Shown here piece by piece: positions 7,377-16,399 of a DNA stretch of 24,285 nt. The translations under genes and the position numbers were made by a program. The notes below the pieces were generated by a model, which was given only the letters and a program-made list of their open reading frames with translations, made no database searches and was not told the origin of the DNA. The first letter of the stretch is position 1. Every line of letters starts with the position of its first letter. Source of the stretch: an uncultured Muribaculaceae bacterium (lineage in GTDB: Bacteria > Bacteroidota > Bacteroidia > Bacteroidales > Muribaculaceae); NCBI GenBank assembly GCA_934590135.1, contig CAKTOT010000025.1, positions 1-24,285 on the forward strand, written 5' to 3'.

Positions 7377-9764
7377 TTACTCGCGGAAGTATAATCTTTT
7401 GACTCGTGAGGATACGGAGGTGAGTATTTCGTATGGTATGGTATTCAGCGTTTCGGCAAGGCGTTGGATTGGGGCGTGTTTACCGAAAATCTCCACCGAA
7501 GATCCGATGTGTGCCTTCGGGCAGTCGGTGACATCTATCATACAGAGATCCATACAGATGTTGCCTATAGTGGGACAGGGTATTCCTTCGACTACAAACG
7601 AAGCGTGTCCGCATCCGAGGTGTCGATTGATGCCATCGGCGTATCCTATAGGTATGGTTGCGATAACGCTGTCGCGTGTGGTGACGCCGCGACGGCCGTA
7701 ACCTATGGTCGCACCTACCGGGTATTTGTGTATTGCGATTATGGACGTGCGTAGCGTTGCCACGGTTTTCAGCGCTGATTGGTCTGCATCGTCCGGTAGC
7801 GGTGAAATCCCGTACATGCCAATACCGAGACGCACCAAATCGTATGTATAACGTGTGTGGCCGTAGCGTATTATGCCGGCAGTGTTGAGTATATGTCGCT
7901 TGATGTCCTTGCCGTATGGGACGCTGTTGCGCAAATAGTCGCTAAGTCGGTCGAAAGTGCTAAGTTGGAGTGTGGTATAGTCGTCCATATCCAAGCAATC
8001 GGCTGTGGCCAAGTGTGAGAATGTCGTAGCAATATGCAGGTGCGGACACTGCGAAAGCATTGAGACAAAGGTGCTTATTTCGTCCTCGTTTTTCAGCCCG
8101 ACACGATGCATACCCGAGTCTATTTTGACGTGTATCGGGTAGTCGGTAAGTCCGGCGGCGGCAACTTCTCGCTCGAGATTGGACATTATGTCTTTGTCTA
8201 AGTCTATAAGTGTAGGCTCCAGTCGGTATGCAACGATTGCGTGCGGATTGAGGCACCAAGGGTCAAGTACTATTATGGGCATAGTGACACCGGCGCGTCT
8301 TAGGCGGACGCCTTCATCCACAACAGCCACGGCAAGGTAGCTCAGGCCGCATGACTGTAGCGTCCGAGCGACTTCTATATCACCGCATCCGTATGCATCG
8401 GCCTTAATCATAGCAATCATGCCGATGCCCTTGGTCAGCAATGATCGGTAGTGCCGTACATTATGCACAAGTGCCTCAAGGTCAATATTTAGGTGCGTGA
8501 TGTGTCGCAGCGAACACAGCCGATCGCGCATCAGTCTGCCTTGTTCCTTGTCTTCGACGTTTATATATAACATTGTGCGTTGCATATCGTTGACATTGTG
8601 TGCGATATGGCGTTCGAATGCGTCCGTGTCTTCGAATCGAGCTACTTCAAGGCCTGAGGACGCTATCCCGGCGGAGTATTCAGTATCGCCCCCGATGAGG
8701 TATGCCTTGGTGACGCCTGCTGCCTTGAGCACATTGGCCACCGAGTCGTAGCCCCATGTCTCCGCCACCGGTGCACTGACGCATACTCGTAAGTCATGTT
8801 CGGGGGAAATACGTCGACGTACATAGTCGAGTGCAGTGGCAATTCCGTCTGTATCTCCGGTATAATAGTCCAAGGCGAGTGCACTGTTGCCGCTCATATC
8901 CGTTATGTCGATACGTCCCGAGATGTCGTATCGTCCGATTTGGGCGGGATTGAAGGATATCTTTTTGCCGAATAAGGCAGCGACTTGGACGCATATATCC
9001 CAGATGTCGGTACATGGGTGTAAGTTCTTTTCGGGGTATATATCCTTGAGAACCAAGGCAATCAAAGGATATGAACTGTTGTAGAATATGTCCGTGGCCG
9101 AGGCAAAAAGCAGGGCTTTTTCGCGGCATTTGCTCTCTATGGATTCAAAGCCATCGTTATGCTCTTCTGTAATTGCGGTGAATATTCCGATGGTGGGACG
9201 TATGATGTCTGCAAGTATACCCATCTCGCCTTTGTGCGAGATACCGGCCTCAATGATTGCTGCATCGGCTCCTGCCGCAAGCCACAGCGATTCGGGCACA
9301 CCGATACTCGAATTCCAACTGCGCGGGCTGCGGGCACAATGTTTGCTGAGTCTGCAGCTGTTAAGAAGTTCTTTGGTAAAGGTCTTGCCGATGCTTCCGG
9401 TAATTCCTATGACCGGACCGGTGAAGGCGTCGCGAAGCGCTTTTGCGCTATCCCATAAGGCTTGGCGCACATCTTTTACGTTGATAAATGTGGCGTCGGG
9501 GTATGCGGTGAGGTCTGCGATGCTTTTCTCGATCAGGAATACACGTACACCCTTGTTGTACATATCTCGAATGTAGCGGTGTCCGTCACCTTGAGGCGTA
9601 CATAGTGCTGCAAATACCGTGTTGTACGGATCGGTCAGCAGTGCGCGACTGTCGGTAATTACAGTACGAAGCATCGAATGTTCGGCCGAGGTGTTGCCTG
9701 AGATGGCAAGTGCGTGTACTGCCGCTGAAAGCGATTTTATGTCAAAATATGGGTTCTTGTCCAT
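7377..9764 (-). CDS. murF-alr: Fused MurF ligase / alanine racemase
   Basis: A 795-residue bifunctional protein. Residues 1 to about 420 are a Mur ligase: P-loop GITGSIGKT (120-128), the SWNSSIGVPESLW segment (149-161), and a central ATPase domain. From about 424 on it is a fold-type III PLP racemase: Lys454 in AMIKADAYGCG is the expected PLP lysine, Tyr689 in IGYGRRGVT the expected second catalytic base, followed by IPIGYADG and GNICMD. MurF adds D-Ala-D-Ala to UDP-MurNAc-tripeptide, and Alr makes D-alanine from L-alanine, so the fusion joins precursor supply and use in peptidoglycan synthesis. This fusion is known in Bacteroidetes. It lies 6 nt after the GSCFA gene and is the last gene of its run. 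Confidence 0.93.
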   Translation of the reverse strand: MDKNPYFDIKSLSAAVHALAISGNTSAEHSMLRTVITDSRALLTDPYNTVFAALCTPQGDGHRYIRDMYNKGVRVFLIEKSIADLTAYPDATFINVKDVRQALWDSAKALRDAFTGPVIGITGSIGKTFTKELLNSCRLSKHCARSPRSWNSSIGVPESLWLAAGADAAIIEAGISHKGEMGILADIIRPTIGIFTAITEEHNDGFESIESKCREKALLFASATDIFYNSSYPLIALVLKDIYPEKNLHPCTDIWDICVQVAALFGKKISFNPAQIGRYDISGRIDITDMSGNSALALDYYTGDTDGIATALDYVRRRISPEHDLRVCVSAPVAETWGYDSVANVLKAAGVTKAYLIGGDTEYSAGIASSGLEVARFEDTDAFERHIAHNVNDMQRTMLYINVEDKEQGRLMRDRLCSLRHITHLNIDLEALVHNVRHYRSLLTKGIGMIAMIKADAYGCGDIEVARTLQSCGLSYLAVAVVDEGVRLRRAGVTMPIIVLDPWCLNPHAIVAYRLEPTLIDLDKDIMSNLEREVAAAGLTDYPIHVKIDSGMHRVGLKNEDEISTFVSMLSQCPHLHIATTFSHLATADCLDMDDYTTLQLSTFDRLSDYLRNSVPYGKDIKRHILNTAGIIRYGHTRYTYDLVRLGIGMYGISPLPDDADQSALKTVATLRTSIIAIHKYPVGATIGYGRRGVTTRDSVIATIPIGYADGINRHLGCGHASFVVEGIPCPTIGNICMDLCMIDVTDCPKAHIGSSVEIFGKHAPIQRLAETLNTIPYEILTSVSSRVKRLYFRE

Positions 9765-9770
9765 GTATAG

Positions 9771-10625
9771 TTATTGTTCAATGATGGGGCGATGCAAAGC
9801 CCTAAGTTTTTCGGAACGATATTGTATCGCTTGCCGTTGCGTATCTTTGTCAAAGTATGTGTTGGCGAAAAAGTCGTAGACAATGTCTATTGCCGTCGGT
9901 GAAGGATGCTTGAGATCGCGGTCATAAAAACGGTAATCGCGCAATTGGTCACAAACAATTTCGAAGGCCGGGAAATACTCGGTAGCCGAACTTTCGGCAA
10001 CAATTCGTTCGACGGCAAGGTGGAGTACGGCCTTGCTTAGATTGTTTCCGTGAAGTCCGTCTGCAAGATGACGTACGGGACTGACGGTGAATATTACACG
10101 TTTGTCTCGGCAAAGCTCCTTCCATTCAGCGACAATCGTATCAATGTCAAGTCGCGTGCGTTCAAAAGCACTTTGTGGAATCTTGTGGCAGTTACCGACA
10201 ATGTAGTTGCCGGCTTTGTAAGTGTATACCCATGCAGTGCCGAAAGTGATAATCCAAATTGAATCGGAGGCGAGTCGTTGGCCGAGTGCTTTGATATCGG
10301 CGTTAAGTCGCTCAAGGAGTGCGTCTGCATCCGTATCTGAGTATCGAGTGTTCAGATACAAACAATGCCATCTACTGTCATGGAACACCAAATCGTCATG
10401 TGTGAATTCTTTAGATGCAAGAGCGCGGCGCATAATAGTGGCAATGGACGCCGGGTTGAAAAGCACACCCAGAGGATTGGCCTGCACATCGAAGCCGTCA
10501 CGTCGCAGACATTCGCCGATGTTGTCTGTAAAGCATGAGCCGAGCATGGTGATGCGGTCATTGCGGCTGATGCCGCATGTTCCGCGAATAGGTTCGACCG
10601 GCGTGTATAGGCGAATGTCAGACAT
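9771..10625 (-). CDS. GSCFA domain protein
   Basis: A 284-residue protein that carries the family signature near its start as LGSCFTDNIG (28-37), followed by NPLGVLFNPASI. TVSPVRHLADGLHGNNLSKA further on fits the SGNH-hydrolase-like fold proposed for GSCFA proteins. No signal peptide is visible, so it is probably cytoplasmic. The family is common in Bacteroidetes and some Proteobacteria, and its substrate is unknown. The gene lies 19 nt after the OmpA-like gene and 6 nt before murF-alr, so all three are probably co-transcribed. GSCFA genes next to murF-alr recur in Bacteroidales as far as I recall, hinting at an envelope role (inference). Confidence 0.88.
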   Translation of the reverse strand: MSDIRLYTPVEPIRGTCGISRNDRITMLGSCFTDNIGECLRRDGFDVQANPLGVLFNPASIATIMRRALASKEFTHDDLVFHDSRWHCLYLNTRYSDTDADALLERLNADIKALGQRLASDSIWIITFGTAWVYTYKAGNYIVGNCHKIPQSAFERTRLDIDTIVAEWKELCRDKRVIFTVSPVRHLADGLHGNNLSKAVLHLAVERIVAESSATEYFPAFEIVCDQLRDYRFYDRDLKHPSPTAIDIVYDFFANTYFDKDTQRQAIQYRSEKLRALHRPIIEQ

Positions 10626-10644
10626 TGTGCAGCGGTTGTCGGGC

Positions 10645-12624
10645 TTAGTACATCCTGTAGTCTATGGAAAGGACTTGGAACTCGGTGCGACGATTAATCT
10701 GGTCGGCGGCTTCACGGTCTTCTTCCTTTTCCAGTGCATTTATATAGTCTTCGGTGAGTACATCTCCCTCTTTGAATTGGGGATATTCCTTAGCTATACG
10801 TTTAGTGACGGTTTTCGGTCGGGATTTACCATAGCCCTGGCTTTGCAGTCTGTCGGGTGATATACCTACGCTGATAAGGTAATCAATGACCGAGCGAGCG
10901 CGACGTGATGATAAGTCGAGATTGTATTTCTCGGAGCCGTGTCTGTCTGTGTGCGAGGCCATTTCGATGGTTACGTTGGGGTTGTCGCGCAGCACTTGAG
11001 CCAGTTCGTCCAAGGCTTTCTTTGATTCGGGTCGCAATGAGGCTCGATCGAAGTCGTAGAATATATTCTCGACAACCACCGGCTTGGTAATAGAAGACAA
11101 TACGAAATCGACACCGTAGTCGGCATCTTCCTCGGTGTACTCGCTGGTGAATTCTTGACGCGCGTTCAGATATCCTTTTGCACCGGCCATCATAACGTAG
11201 GAAACGCCACGATTTAGGGGGAATGAGAACGACCCGTCATCGCGGGCTACTTGCTTTTGATTGCTCCCGTCATTGCCTACTATTCGAATTACGGCGTTAG
11301 GTACGGGCTCATCGTCTTTATCAATTACCCAACCGGAAATGGTGATTTTCAGTTCGGGTAACTCAAATGAATATATATGATCGTATCCGCGTGCATCGCC
11401 ACGGTTGCTGCTGTAGAATCCGCTTTCGCCTTTGCCGAAAGTGATGCCGAAGTCATCACCTGCGCTATTGACCGGACGACCCATATTGGTTACGTTCCAA
11501 CCGCCGGATGGTGTCATCTCGGCACGAAAAACGTCAAGGCCGCCAAAACCCGGGTGCCCGTCGGATGCAAAATATAGTACCGAATCGGTGCGCATATACG
11601 GGAACATTTCGTCCCCCGGGGTATTAATCCACTCGCCGAGGTTTTCGAGCGATCCGGCGCGTTCCTTGAGGTTGACGCGCCAAATATCTTTGCCTCCGCT
11701 ACCGCCCGGCATATCGCTGGTGAAGTACAGCCAGTTGCCGTCCGGAGATACGGCCGGATGCCCGTAAGAGGACAGCGTATCTGCTGTAATCTCGTATTTG
11801 ACGGGCGCACTCCATTTGGCATCGCTGCGCTGCGAGGTGTATATTTCCACTCCGGTGTTTGCCGAAGGTTCGCGACGAGCCTTGGTAAGGTACATTGTTT
11901 GTCCGTCCGGCGAGAATGATACGATGCCTTCGTCCAATTCGGTGTTTAGTTCGCCTTCCACGGCTTCGGGACGATTCCATTCGCCGCGTTCGTTCTTTGT
12001 CGCTACAAATATGTCCCCGTTCTTCATGCCGGTGATTTCGCTGCGTTTGCTTCCGGAGGCTTTTTCGTTTGTGGACGTAAAGTATAATCTGTCCAATTCG
12101 GGGCTGTCATACATAGGTGCGTAATCGCTGCGCCGCGAATTGAAAAGCTTGGCCGCTTTGACCACGTAGCGTGTTTGTAGAGCTTTGTTTTGTCCCATTT
12201 TGGCTCCTGCAAGGCCGTCTGCTGCGAGTTTGTCTCCGGGCTTCCATTCGAGGTAAGTTTCGTAGGCGGTCACAGCCTGAGCATATTTACCATCGGCGTG
12301 TAATTCGCGCGCCAATTGCAGGTACACTGTCGAGTCTTTCCATCCGTATCGTATGGCGTTTTGGAAGGCGGCGGCAGCACGCGCGTTTTGACGCAGGCGG
12401 CTGTGGCACAATCCCAATTGATAGGCCACTTCGCCTCGCTGTTTGCGCTCCTCCTTCTTGGTGAGCTTGTTGTATATCTTGCGATAGGTCTTTGCTGCAT
12501 CAAAATACTCGCCGCGGTCATATTGAGCCTTGGCGTCGGAAAGTTTTGGCCCGCCGCAGGCGGTCAGGACAAAAGTGGCTGCAAGTATGGCGGCGTATGT
12601 CGCCGTCCGGAGCATAATTTTCAT
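10645..12624 (-). CDS. OmpA-family lipoprotein with TPR, PD40 propeller and CRD (PorE-like)
   Basis: A 659-residue protein with a lipoprotein signal (LTAC, Cys23), TPR-like helices (about 28-165), a PD40/WD40-like beta-propeller (about 170-425; repeats include FSPDGQTMYL, VSPDGNWLYFTSD and YFASDGHPGFGGLDVF), a carboxypeptidase-regulatory-like domain (about 427-510), and an OmpA C-terminal peptidoglycan-binding domain (about 518-655; FYDFDRASL, SHTDRHG, and NLDLSSRRA containing the Asp and Arg that contact diaminopimelate). This domain order is the one described for PorE, a periplasmic type IX secretion protein of Porphyromonas gingivalis. No other secretion genes are in the window, so the function is left as PorE-like. 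Such proteins anchor outer-membrane machinery to peptidoglycan. Confidence 0.85.
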   Translation of the reverse strand: MKIMLRTATYAAILAATFVLTACGGPKLSDAKAQYDRGEYFDAAKTYRKIYNKLTKKEERKQRGEVAYQLGLCHSRLRQNARAAAAFQNAIRYGWKDSTVYLQLARELHADGKYAQAVTAYETYLEWKPGDKLAADGLAGAKMGQNKALQTRYVVKAAKLFNSRRSDYAPMYDSPELDRLYFTSTNEKASGSKRSEITGMKNGDIFVATKNERGEWNRPEAVEGELNTELDEGIVSFSPDGQTMYLTKARREPSANTGVEIYTSQRSDAKWSAPVKYEITADTLSSYGHPAVSPDGNWLYFTSDMPGGSGGKDIWRVNLKERAGSLENLGEWINTPGDEMFPYMRTDSVLYFASDGHPGFGGLDVFRAEMTPSGGWNVTNMGRPVNSAGDDFGITFGKGESGFYSSNRGDARGYDHIYSFELPELKITISGWVIDKDDEPVPNAVIRIVGNDGSNQKQVARDDGSFSFPLNRGVSYVMMAGAKGYLNARQEFTSEYTEEDADYGVDFVLSSITKPVVVENIFYDFDRASLRPESKKALDELAQVLRDNPNVTIEMASHTDRHGSEKYNLDLSSRRARSVIDYLISVGISPDRLQSQGYGKSRPKTVTKRIAKEYPQFKEGDVLTEDYINALEKEEDREAADQINRRTEFQVLSIDYRMY

Positions 12625-12634
12625 GAAGTTATCT

Positions 12635-12650
12635 TATTACGTACGTAATA
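12635..12650. promoter_or_regulatory. 16-bp perfect palindrome upstream of the OmpA-like gene
   Basis: TATTACGTACGTAATA is its own reverse complement and lies 10-26 nt before the start codon at 12624, inside the 94-nt gap after galE. It could be an operator or a short leader stem. No clear TAnnTTTG element is seen in this gap. Confidence 0.4.
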
Positions 12651-12718
12651 GGTTAACGTATAGTGAGGGTGTCATATTGTACGCCTGTCAAGACAACAGG
12701 CACAAAGGCGTGTTTGCG

Positions 12719-13759
12719 TCACATTACGCCTGTTTCGCGCAAGTGCTGTTGCCAATGCCAAGCGTTGAGCATAGTCTGTTCCAGAGGCGTTTCGGCCTTC
12801 CATCCCAGGACTTTGTTTGCCCTGGATGGGTCGGCCCATACTTGGATGATATCGCCTTGGCGTCGTGGGGCAATGGTGTAGGGCACTTTGACGCCGGTAG
12901 CTTTCTCGAAGGTGTTGATGAGTTCAAGTACCGAGACGCCGTGGCCGGTGCCGAGATTGAATACCTCGACATCCTCGTCCATATCCTTGTTTACGATACG
13001 TTTTACGGCTGTGACATGAGCCCGAGCCAAGTCGGTAATATCAATGAAGTCGCGGATACACGATCCGTCGGGAGTGGGGTAGTCATTTCCGAAGACGCTA
13101 AGCTGTTTGCGTATTCCTATCGCAGTTTGCGTCAGATATGGGATGAGGTTTTGCGGTACTCCGTTGGGCAGTTCGCCGATGAGAGCGGACGGATGCGCGC
13201 CTACCGGGTTGAAATAACGCAAAAGTATGGCGTTGAAGCCCGTACCGGCAGCCACTGTGTCGCGAATGATATCCTCGCTGATTTGCTTGGTGTTGCCGTA
13301 TGGCGATGTTGCCGGTTTGATAGGGGACATCTCCGTTACGGGATTTGTGTCAGGCTCGCCGTAGACGGTACATGATGAGGAAAAGACTATGCCGCGACAT
13401 TCGGTGGCGCTTTTGATACATTCCAGAAGGTTGAGCAGCGAAACGATATTGTTGCGGTAATATAGTAGCGGTTTGTGTACGGATTCGTTGACGGCCTTGC
13501 TTGCTGCAAAATCAATGACGCCGACTATAGAAGGATGTGAAGCAAAGATTGAGCGCATCGTTTTAAGGTCGGCGCAGTCGGCCTGTACAAATTCGGGCCG
13601 AGTGCCGGTGATGGCCTCGATGCCGTCCAATACACCGAGGTTGCTGTTGGAGAGGTTGTCGACTATGAGTGCCTCGTATCCGGCATTGATAAGTTCGACT
13701 ACGGTGTGTGATCCTATGTAGCCCATACCTCCGGCTACGAGTATAAGCGGCTTAGTCAT
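12719..13759 (-). CDS. galE: UDP-glucose 4-epimerase
   Basis: A 346-residue extended short-chain dehydrogenase. It has the NAD-binding motif GGMGYIGSH (10-18), the DFAASKAV segment, the catalytic FSSSCTVYG and SPYGNTK (Tyr154, Lys158), and the LRYFNPVGAHPS substrate loop. The enzyme interconverts UDP-glucose and UDP-galactose in the cytoplasm (possibly also the N-acetyl forms, which sequence alone cannot decide) and feeds glycan synthesis. The length is normal and the active site intact. It lies 85 nt after prfC and 94 nt before the OmpA-like gene, with no clear terminator in either gap, so read-through from rfbD-prfC is plausible. Confidence 0.93.
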   Translation of the reverse strand: MTKPLILVAGGMGYIGSHTVVELINAGYEALIVDNLSNSNLGVLDGIEAITGTRPEFVQADCADLKTMRSIFASHPSIVGVIDFAASKAVNESVHKPLLYYRNNIVSLLNLLECIKSATECRGIVFSSSCTVYGEPDTNPVTEMSPIKPATSPYGNTKQISEDIIRDTVAAGTGFNAILLRYFNPVGAHPSALIGELPNGVPQNLIPYLTQTAIGIRKQLSVFGNDYPTPDGSCIRDFIDITDLARAHVTAVKRIVNKDMDEDVEVFNLGTGHGVSVLELINTFEKATGVKVPYTIAPRRQGDIIQVWADPSRANKVLGWKAETPLEQTMLNAWHWQQHLRETGVM

Positions 13760-13844
13760 AAGTGAATACCTTTAATTGATTATTATTACTCTATGTATAG
13801 GTTGAATTCGTATTGTGCAGTGGCGCAGCGGTTGGTTTTTCGGG

Positions 13845-15431
13845 CTAAAATTCGCTCGAAAAGTGAAACTTGATGTCGGGAAAGTCGTGCTGAGCCATCT
13901 GCAAAACGTAGTTGGAGTCTGCAAGGAAGACGTCTCGGCCTTGGGTGTCGGTGGCGATGTACTGATATTTGCGCTTTTTGAAGGCGTCCAAGGCTGCTTC
14001 GTTGTCAGACTCAATCCAGCATGCTTTGTAGAGCGATATGGGTTCCCAACGGCATTGGGCGCCATATTCGTGTAGAAGCCGATATTGGATTACCTCAAAT
14101 TGCAGCTGTCCGACGGTGCCGATGATTTTGCGGCCGTTGAATTGGTTGGTGAATAGTTGCGCCACACCTTCGTCCATCAGTTGGTGTATACCCTTGTCAA
14201 GCTGCTTGGATTTCATCGGGTCGGTATTTTCGATGTACTTGAACATCTCGGGCGAGAAACTTGGTAGGCCTTTGAAATGAAGTTCGCGTGAGCCTTCAAC
14301 GAGTGTGTCGCCGATTTTGAAGTTGCCGGTGTCGGGTATGCCGACGATGTCACCGGGGTACGCCTCGTCTACGATGCTTTTTTTCTGTGCCATAAATGCG
14401 GTGGGGGCGGCGAATTTCATTACTTTGCCTGTGCGCATTTGCTTGTAATTGTGGTTGCGATGGAATACGCCCGAGCAGACTTTGACAAAGGCTATGCAGC
14501 TGCGGTGATTGGGGTCCATATTGGCGTGTATCTTGAATACAAATCCGCTGAAATCTGGGTCTTCGGGTTTTACTGTGATGTTTTCGGCAGTAATTACCGG
14601 ACGAGGAGAAGGAGCTATTTTGACAAAGCAGTCAAGCAATTCCTTGACACCGAAAGTGTTGAGCGCGGAGCCGAAAAACACGGGAGCCATTTGACCTGCG
14701 AGGTATTGATCACGGTCGAAATCGGGATATACACCTTGTATCAGGTCAAGGTCTTCGCGTAGTTTGGCTGCATCTACGGGGCCTACGGCGGTGTCTATGG
14801 CCGGGTCATTGACGTCTGTGATTTCAACGCGTTCGCTGACTTTTTGCTTATTGGGCGTGAATAAGTCAAGTGTGTTTTCGTAAATGTTGTACACGCCCTT
14901 GAAGTGTGCACCTATATTTATGGGCCAACTGAGGGGGCGTACGTTGATTTTGAGCTCGGCTTCGAGTTCGTCCATAATTTCGAATGGGTCTCGGCCTTCG
15001 CGGTCAAGTTTGTTTACGAATATTATGACCGGAGTGCGCCGCATACGACATACCTCCATAAGTCTGCGTGTCTGGGCTTCAACGCCTTTGGCGACATCGA
15101 CGACTATGATGACCGAATCGACGGCTGTGAGTGTGCGGTATGTGTCTTCGGCAAAATCCTGGTGGCCGGGAGTGTCAAGGATATTGATTTTATACCCGTC
15201 GTATTCAAAGCCCATAACCGATGTGGCAACGGAGATGCCGCGTTGTTTTTCGATATCCATCCAGTCGGATGTCGCGGTTTTTTTGATTTTGTTGGATTTT
15301 ACGGCTCCGGCGATGTGGATTGCTCCGCCAAAGAGCAGTAATTTCTCCGTGAGAGTTGTTTTGCCGGCATCCGGGTGCGAGATAATGGCGAAGGTTCGCC
15401 GGCGTTGTATTTCGGTGTCGATTTCGGACAT
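13845..15431 (-). CDS. prfC: Peptide chain release factor 3
   Basis: A 528-residue translational GTPase. Its G-motifs are SHPDAGKTT (18-26), DTPGH (86-90) and NKLD (140-143). The stretch TATSDWMDIEKQRGIS covers switch I and is typical of RF3. The C-terminal half shows the RF3 signature QFEVIQYRLLHEYGA. RF3 recycles class I release factors from the ribosome after termination. Length and motifs are complete. It starts 51 nt after the rfbD stop. Confidence 0.95.
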   Translation of the reverse strand: MSEIDTEIQRRRTFAIISHPDAGKTTLTEKLLLFGGAIHIAGAVKSNKIKKTATSDWMDIEKQRGISVATSVMGFEYDGYKINILDTPGHQDFAEDTYRTLTAVDSVIIVVDVAKGVEAQTRRLMEVCRMRRTPVIIFVNKLDREGRDPFEIMDELEAELKINVRPLSWPINIGAHFKGVYNIYENTLDLFTPNKQKVSERVEITDVNDPAIDTAVGPVDAAKLREDLDLIQGVYPDFDRDQYLAGQMAPVFFGSALNTFGVKELLDCFVKIAPSPRPVITAENITVKPEDPDFSGFVFKIHANMDPNHRSCIAFVKVCSGVFHRNHNYKQMRTGKVMKFAAPTAFMAQKKSIVDEAYPGDIVGIPDTGNFKIGDTLVEGSRELHFKGLPSFSPEMFKYIENTDPMKSKQLDKGIHQLMDEGVAQLFTNQFNGRKIIGTVGQLQFEVIQYRLLHEYGAQCRWEPISLYKACWIESDNEAALDAFKKRKYQYIATDTQGRDVFLADSNYVLQMAQHDFPDIKFHFSSEF

Positions 15432-15482
15432 AAGTTGTTGTTGGTGTGTGGTCTGTATCGTTTGTGGTCGTGGAGAGATATA

Positions 15483-16340
15483 TTACTGTATCTGTTGTAC
15501 TACTCGGCATAAGGCTGATTGCCAGTCCGGTATCTTGATGCCGAAGGTGCGGCATATTAGCGAGGTGTTCAGTACGCTATAAGCCGGACGCGTGGCTTTT
15601 GTCGGGTATTCGGCGGTAGTGATAGGGGTGATGGTTGATTCGTCGAAGCCACTTATGCGAGCGATGGCGACTGCAAGGTCGTACCATGAGATTTCACCGC
15701 TATCAGTGTAGTTGAAGATGCCGGAGGACTTTCGACCGGAGGCTATGATGTCGCGCACGGCATCGGCCAGTGTAGTGGCTTCGGTGGGGGACATTATTTG
15801 GTCGGCAACGACACGGAGCGGTTTATGGTCCTTGAGCTTGCCGTAAATGGTGCGGACAAAATTGTGCCCCCAAGCGGCGTATACGCCTGCGGTGCGTATA
15901 ACCAGGGCGTCCGGACATATCGATAGTGCAGCAGTCTCTCCGGCCAACTTGGAGCGGCCGTAGGCATTAAGCGGTGCCGGTGCATCTGTTTCGAGATAAG
16001 GCCGTCGGCTTTGACCGTCAAAGATATAGTCTGTGGAGAAGTGCACGAGTTTTGCGGCTCGGTGTCGACATGCGCGAGCCATTGCGGCCACGGCTTGATG
16101 GTTGACGGCATCGGCTTGGTCCGGATGATCTTCTGCGGCATCTACAGCTGTGTATGCGGCGCAATTCACCAGGATATCGGCATCGAAATCGGTTAGGGCT
16201 TGGGTGACTGCGTTTTCATCGCAGATGTCAAGGTCGGAGTGCCCGCATGCATATACGTCAAAGGTGTCATCATCGGACAATGATGACACAAAAGCCCTGC
16301 CGAGTTGCCCGTTGGCACCGGTGATAAGTACTTTATGCAT
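15483..16340 (-). CDS. rfbD: dTDP-4-dehydrorhamnose reductase
   Basis: The frame opens at 16610, but residues before MHKVLITGANGQLG do not look like this family and would overlap the divergent gene's leader. The ATG at 16340 gives 285 residues, the usual size (16352, adding four residues, is also possible). The N-terminus has the NADP-binding GANGQLG, then NCAAYTAVDAAE, STDYIFDG and the catalytic NAYGRSKLAGE. The enzyme makes dTDP-L-rhamnose, the last step of that pathway. No rfbA, rfbB or rfbC is in the window, so the other steps are encoded elsewhere. It is the first gene of the run toward murF-alr. Confidence 0.9.
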   Translation of the reverse strand: MHKVLITGANGQLGRAFVSSLSDDDTFDVYACGHSDLDICDENAVTQALTDFDADILVNCAAYTAVDAAEDHPDQADAVNHQAVAAMARACRHRAAKLVHFSTDYIFDGQSRRPYLETDAPAPLNAYGRSKLAGETAALSICPDALVIRTAGVYAAWGHNFVRTIYGKLKDHKPLRVVADQIMSPTEATTLADAVRDIIASGRKSSGIFNYTDSGEISWYDLAVAIARISGFDESTITPITTAEYPTKATRPAYSVLNTSLICRTFGIKIPDWQSALCRVVQQIQ

Positions 16341-16360
16341 TATCGGTCGCATATTTTCTG

Positions 16361-16368
16361 CAAAATTA
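16361..16368 (-). promoter_or_regulatory. Candidate -7 element for rfbD
   Basis: The minus strand reads TAATTTTG, a TAnnTTTG match and identical to the moxR element. It predicts transcription starting near 16353-16356, which favours the rfbD start at 16340 over 16352 because the latter would be nearly leaderless. No clear -33 TTTG is seen. Confidence 0.5.
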
Positions 16369-16391
16369 CAAAAAATCTCGGGATTAATATG

Positions 16392-16399
16392 TACTTTTG
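16392..16399 (+). promoter_or_regulatory. Candidate -7 element for the YihY-family gene
   Basis: The plus strand reads TACTTTTG, a TAnnTTTG match, 116 nt before the ATG at 16515. It lies 23 nt from the oppositely oriented rfbD element, so the two promoters would share one short region. No -33 TTTG is seen at the normal spacing. Confidence 0.45.

Noticed and set aside
12683..12701. Hairpin after galE (GCCTGT/ACAGGC)
   Set aside because: The stem is only 6 bp with a 7-nt loop and no T-run, so it is too weak to call a terminator.
12530..13375. 281-codon plus-strand open frame
   Set aside because: It lies antisense to galE and shows no family motifs; galE has an intact active site, so this is a shadow frame.
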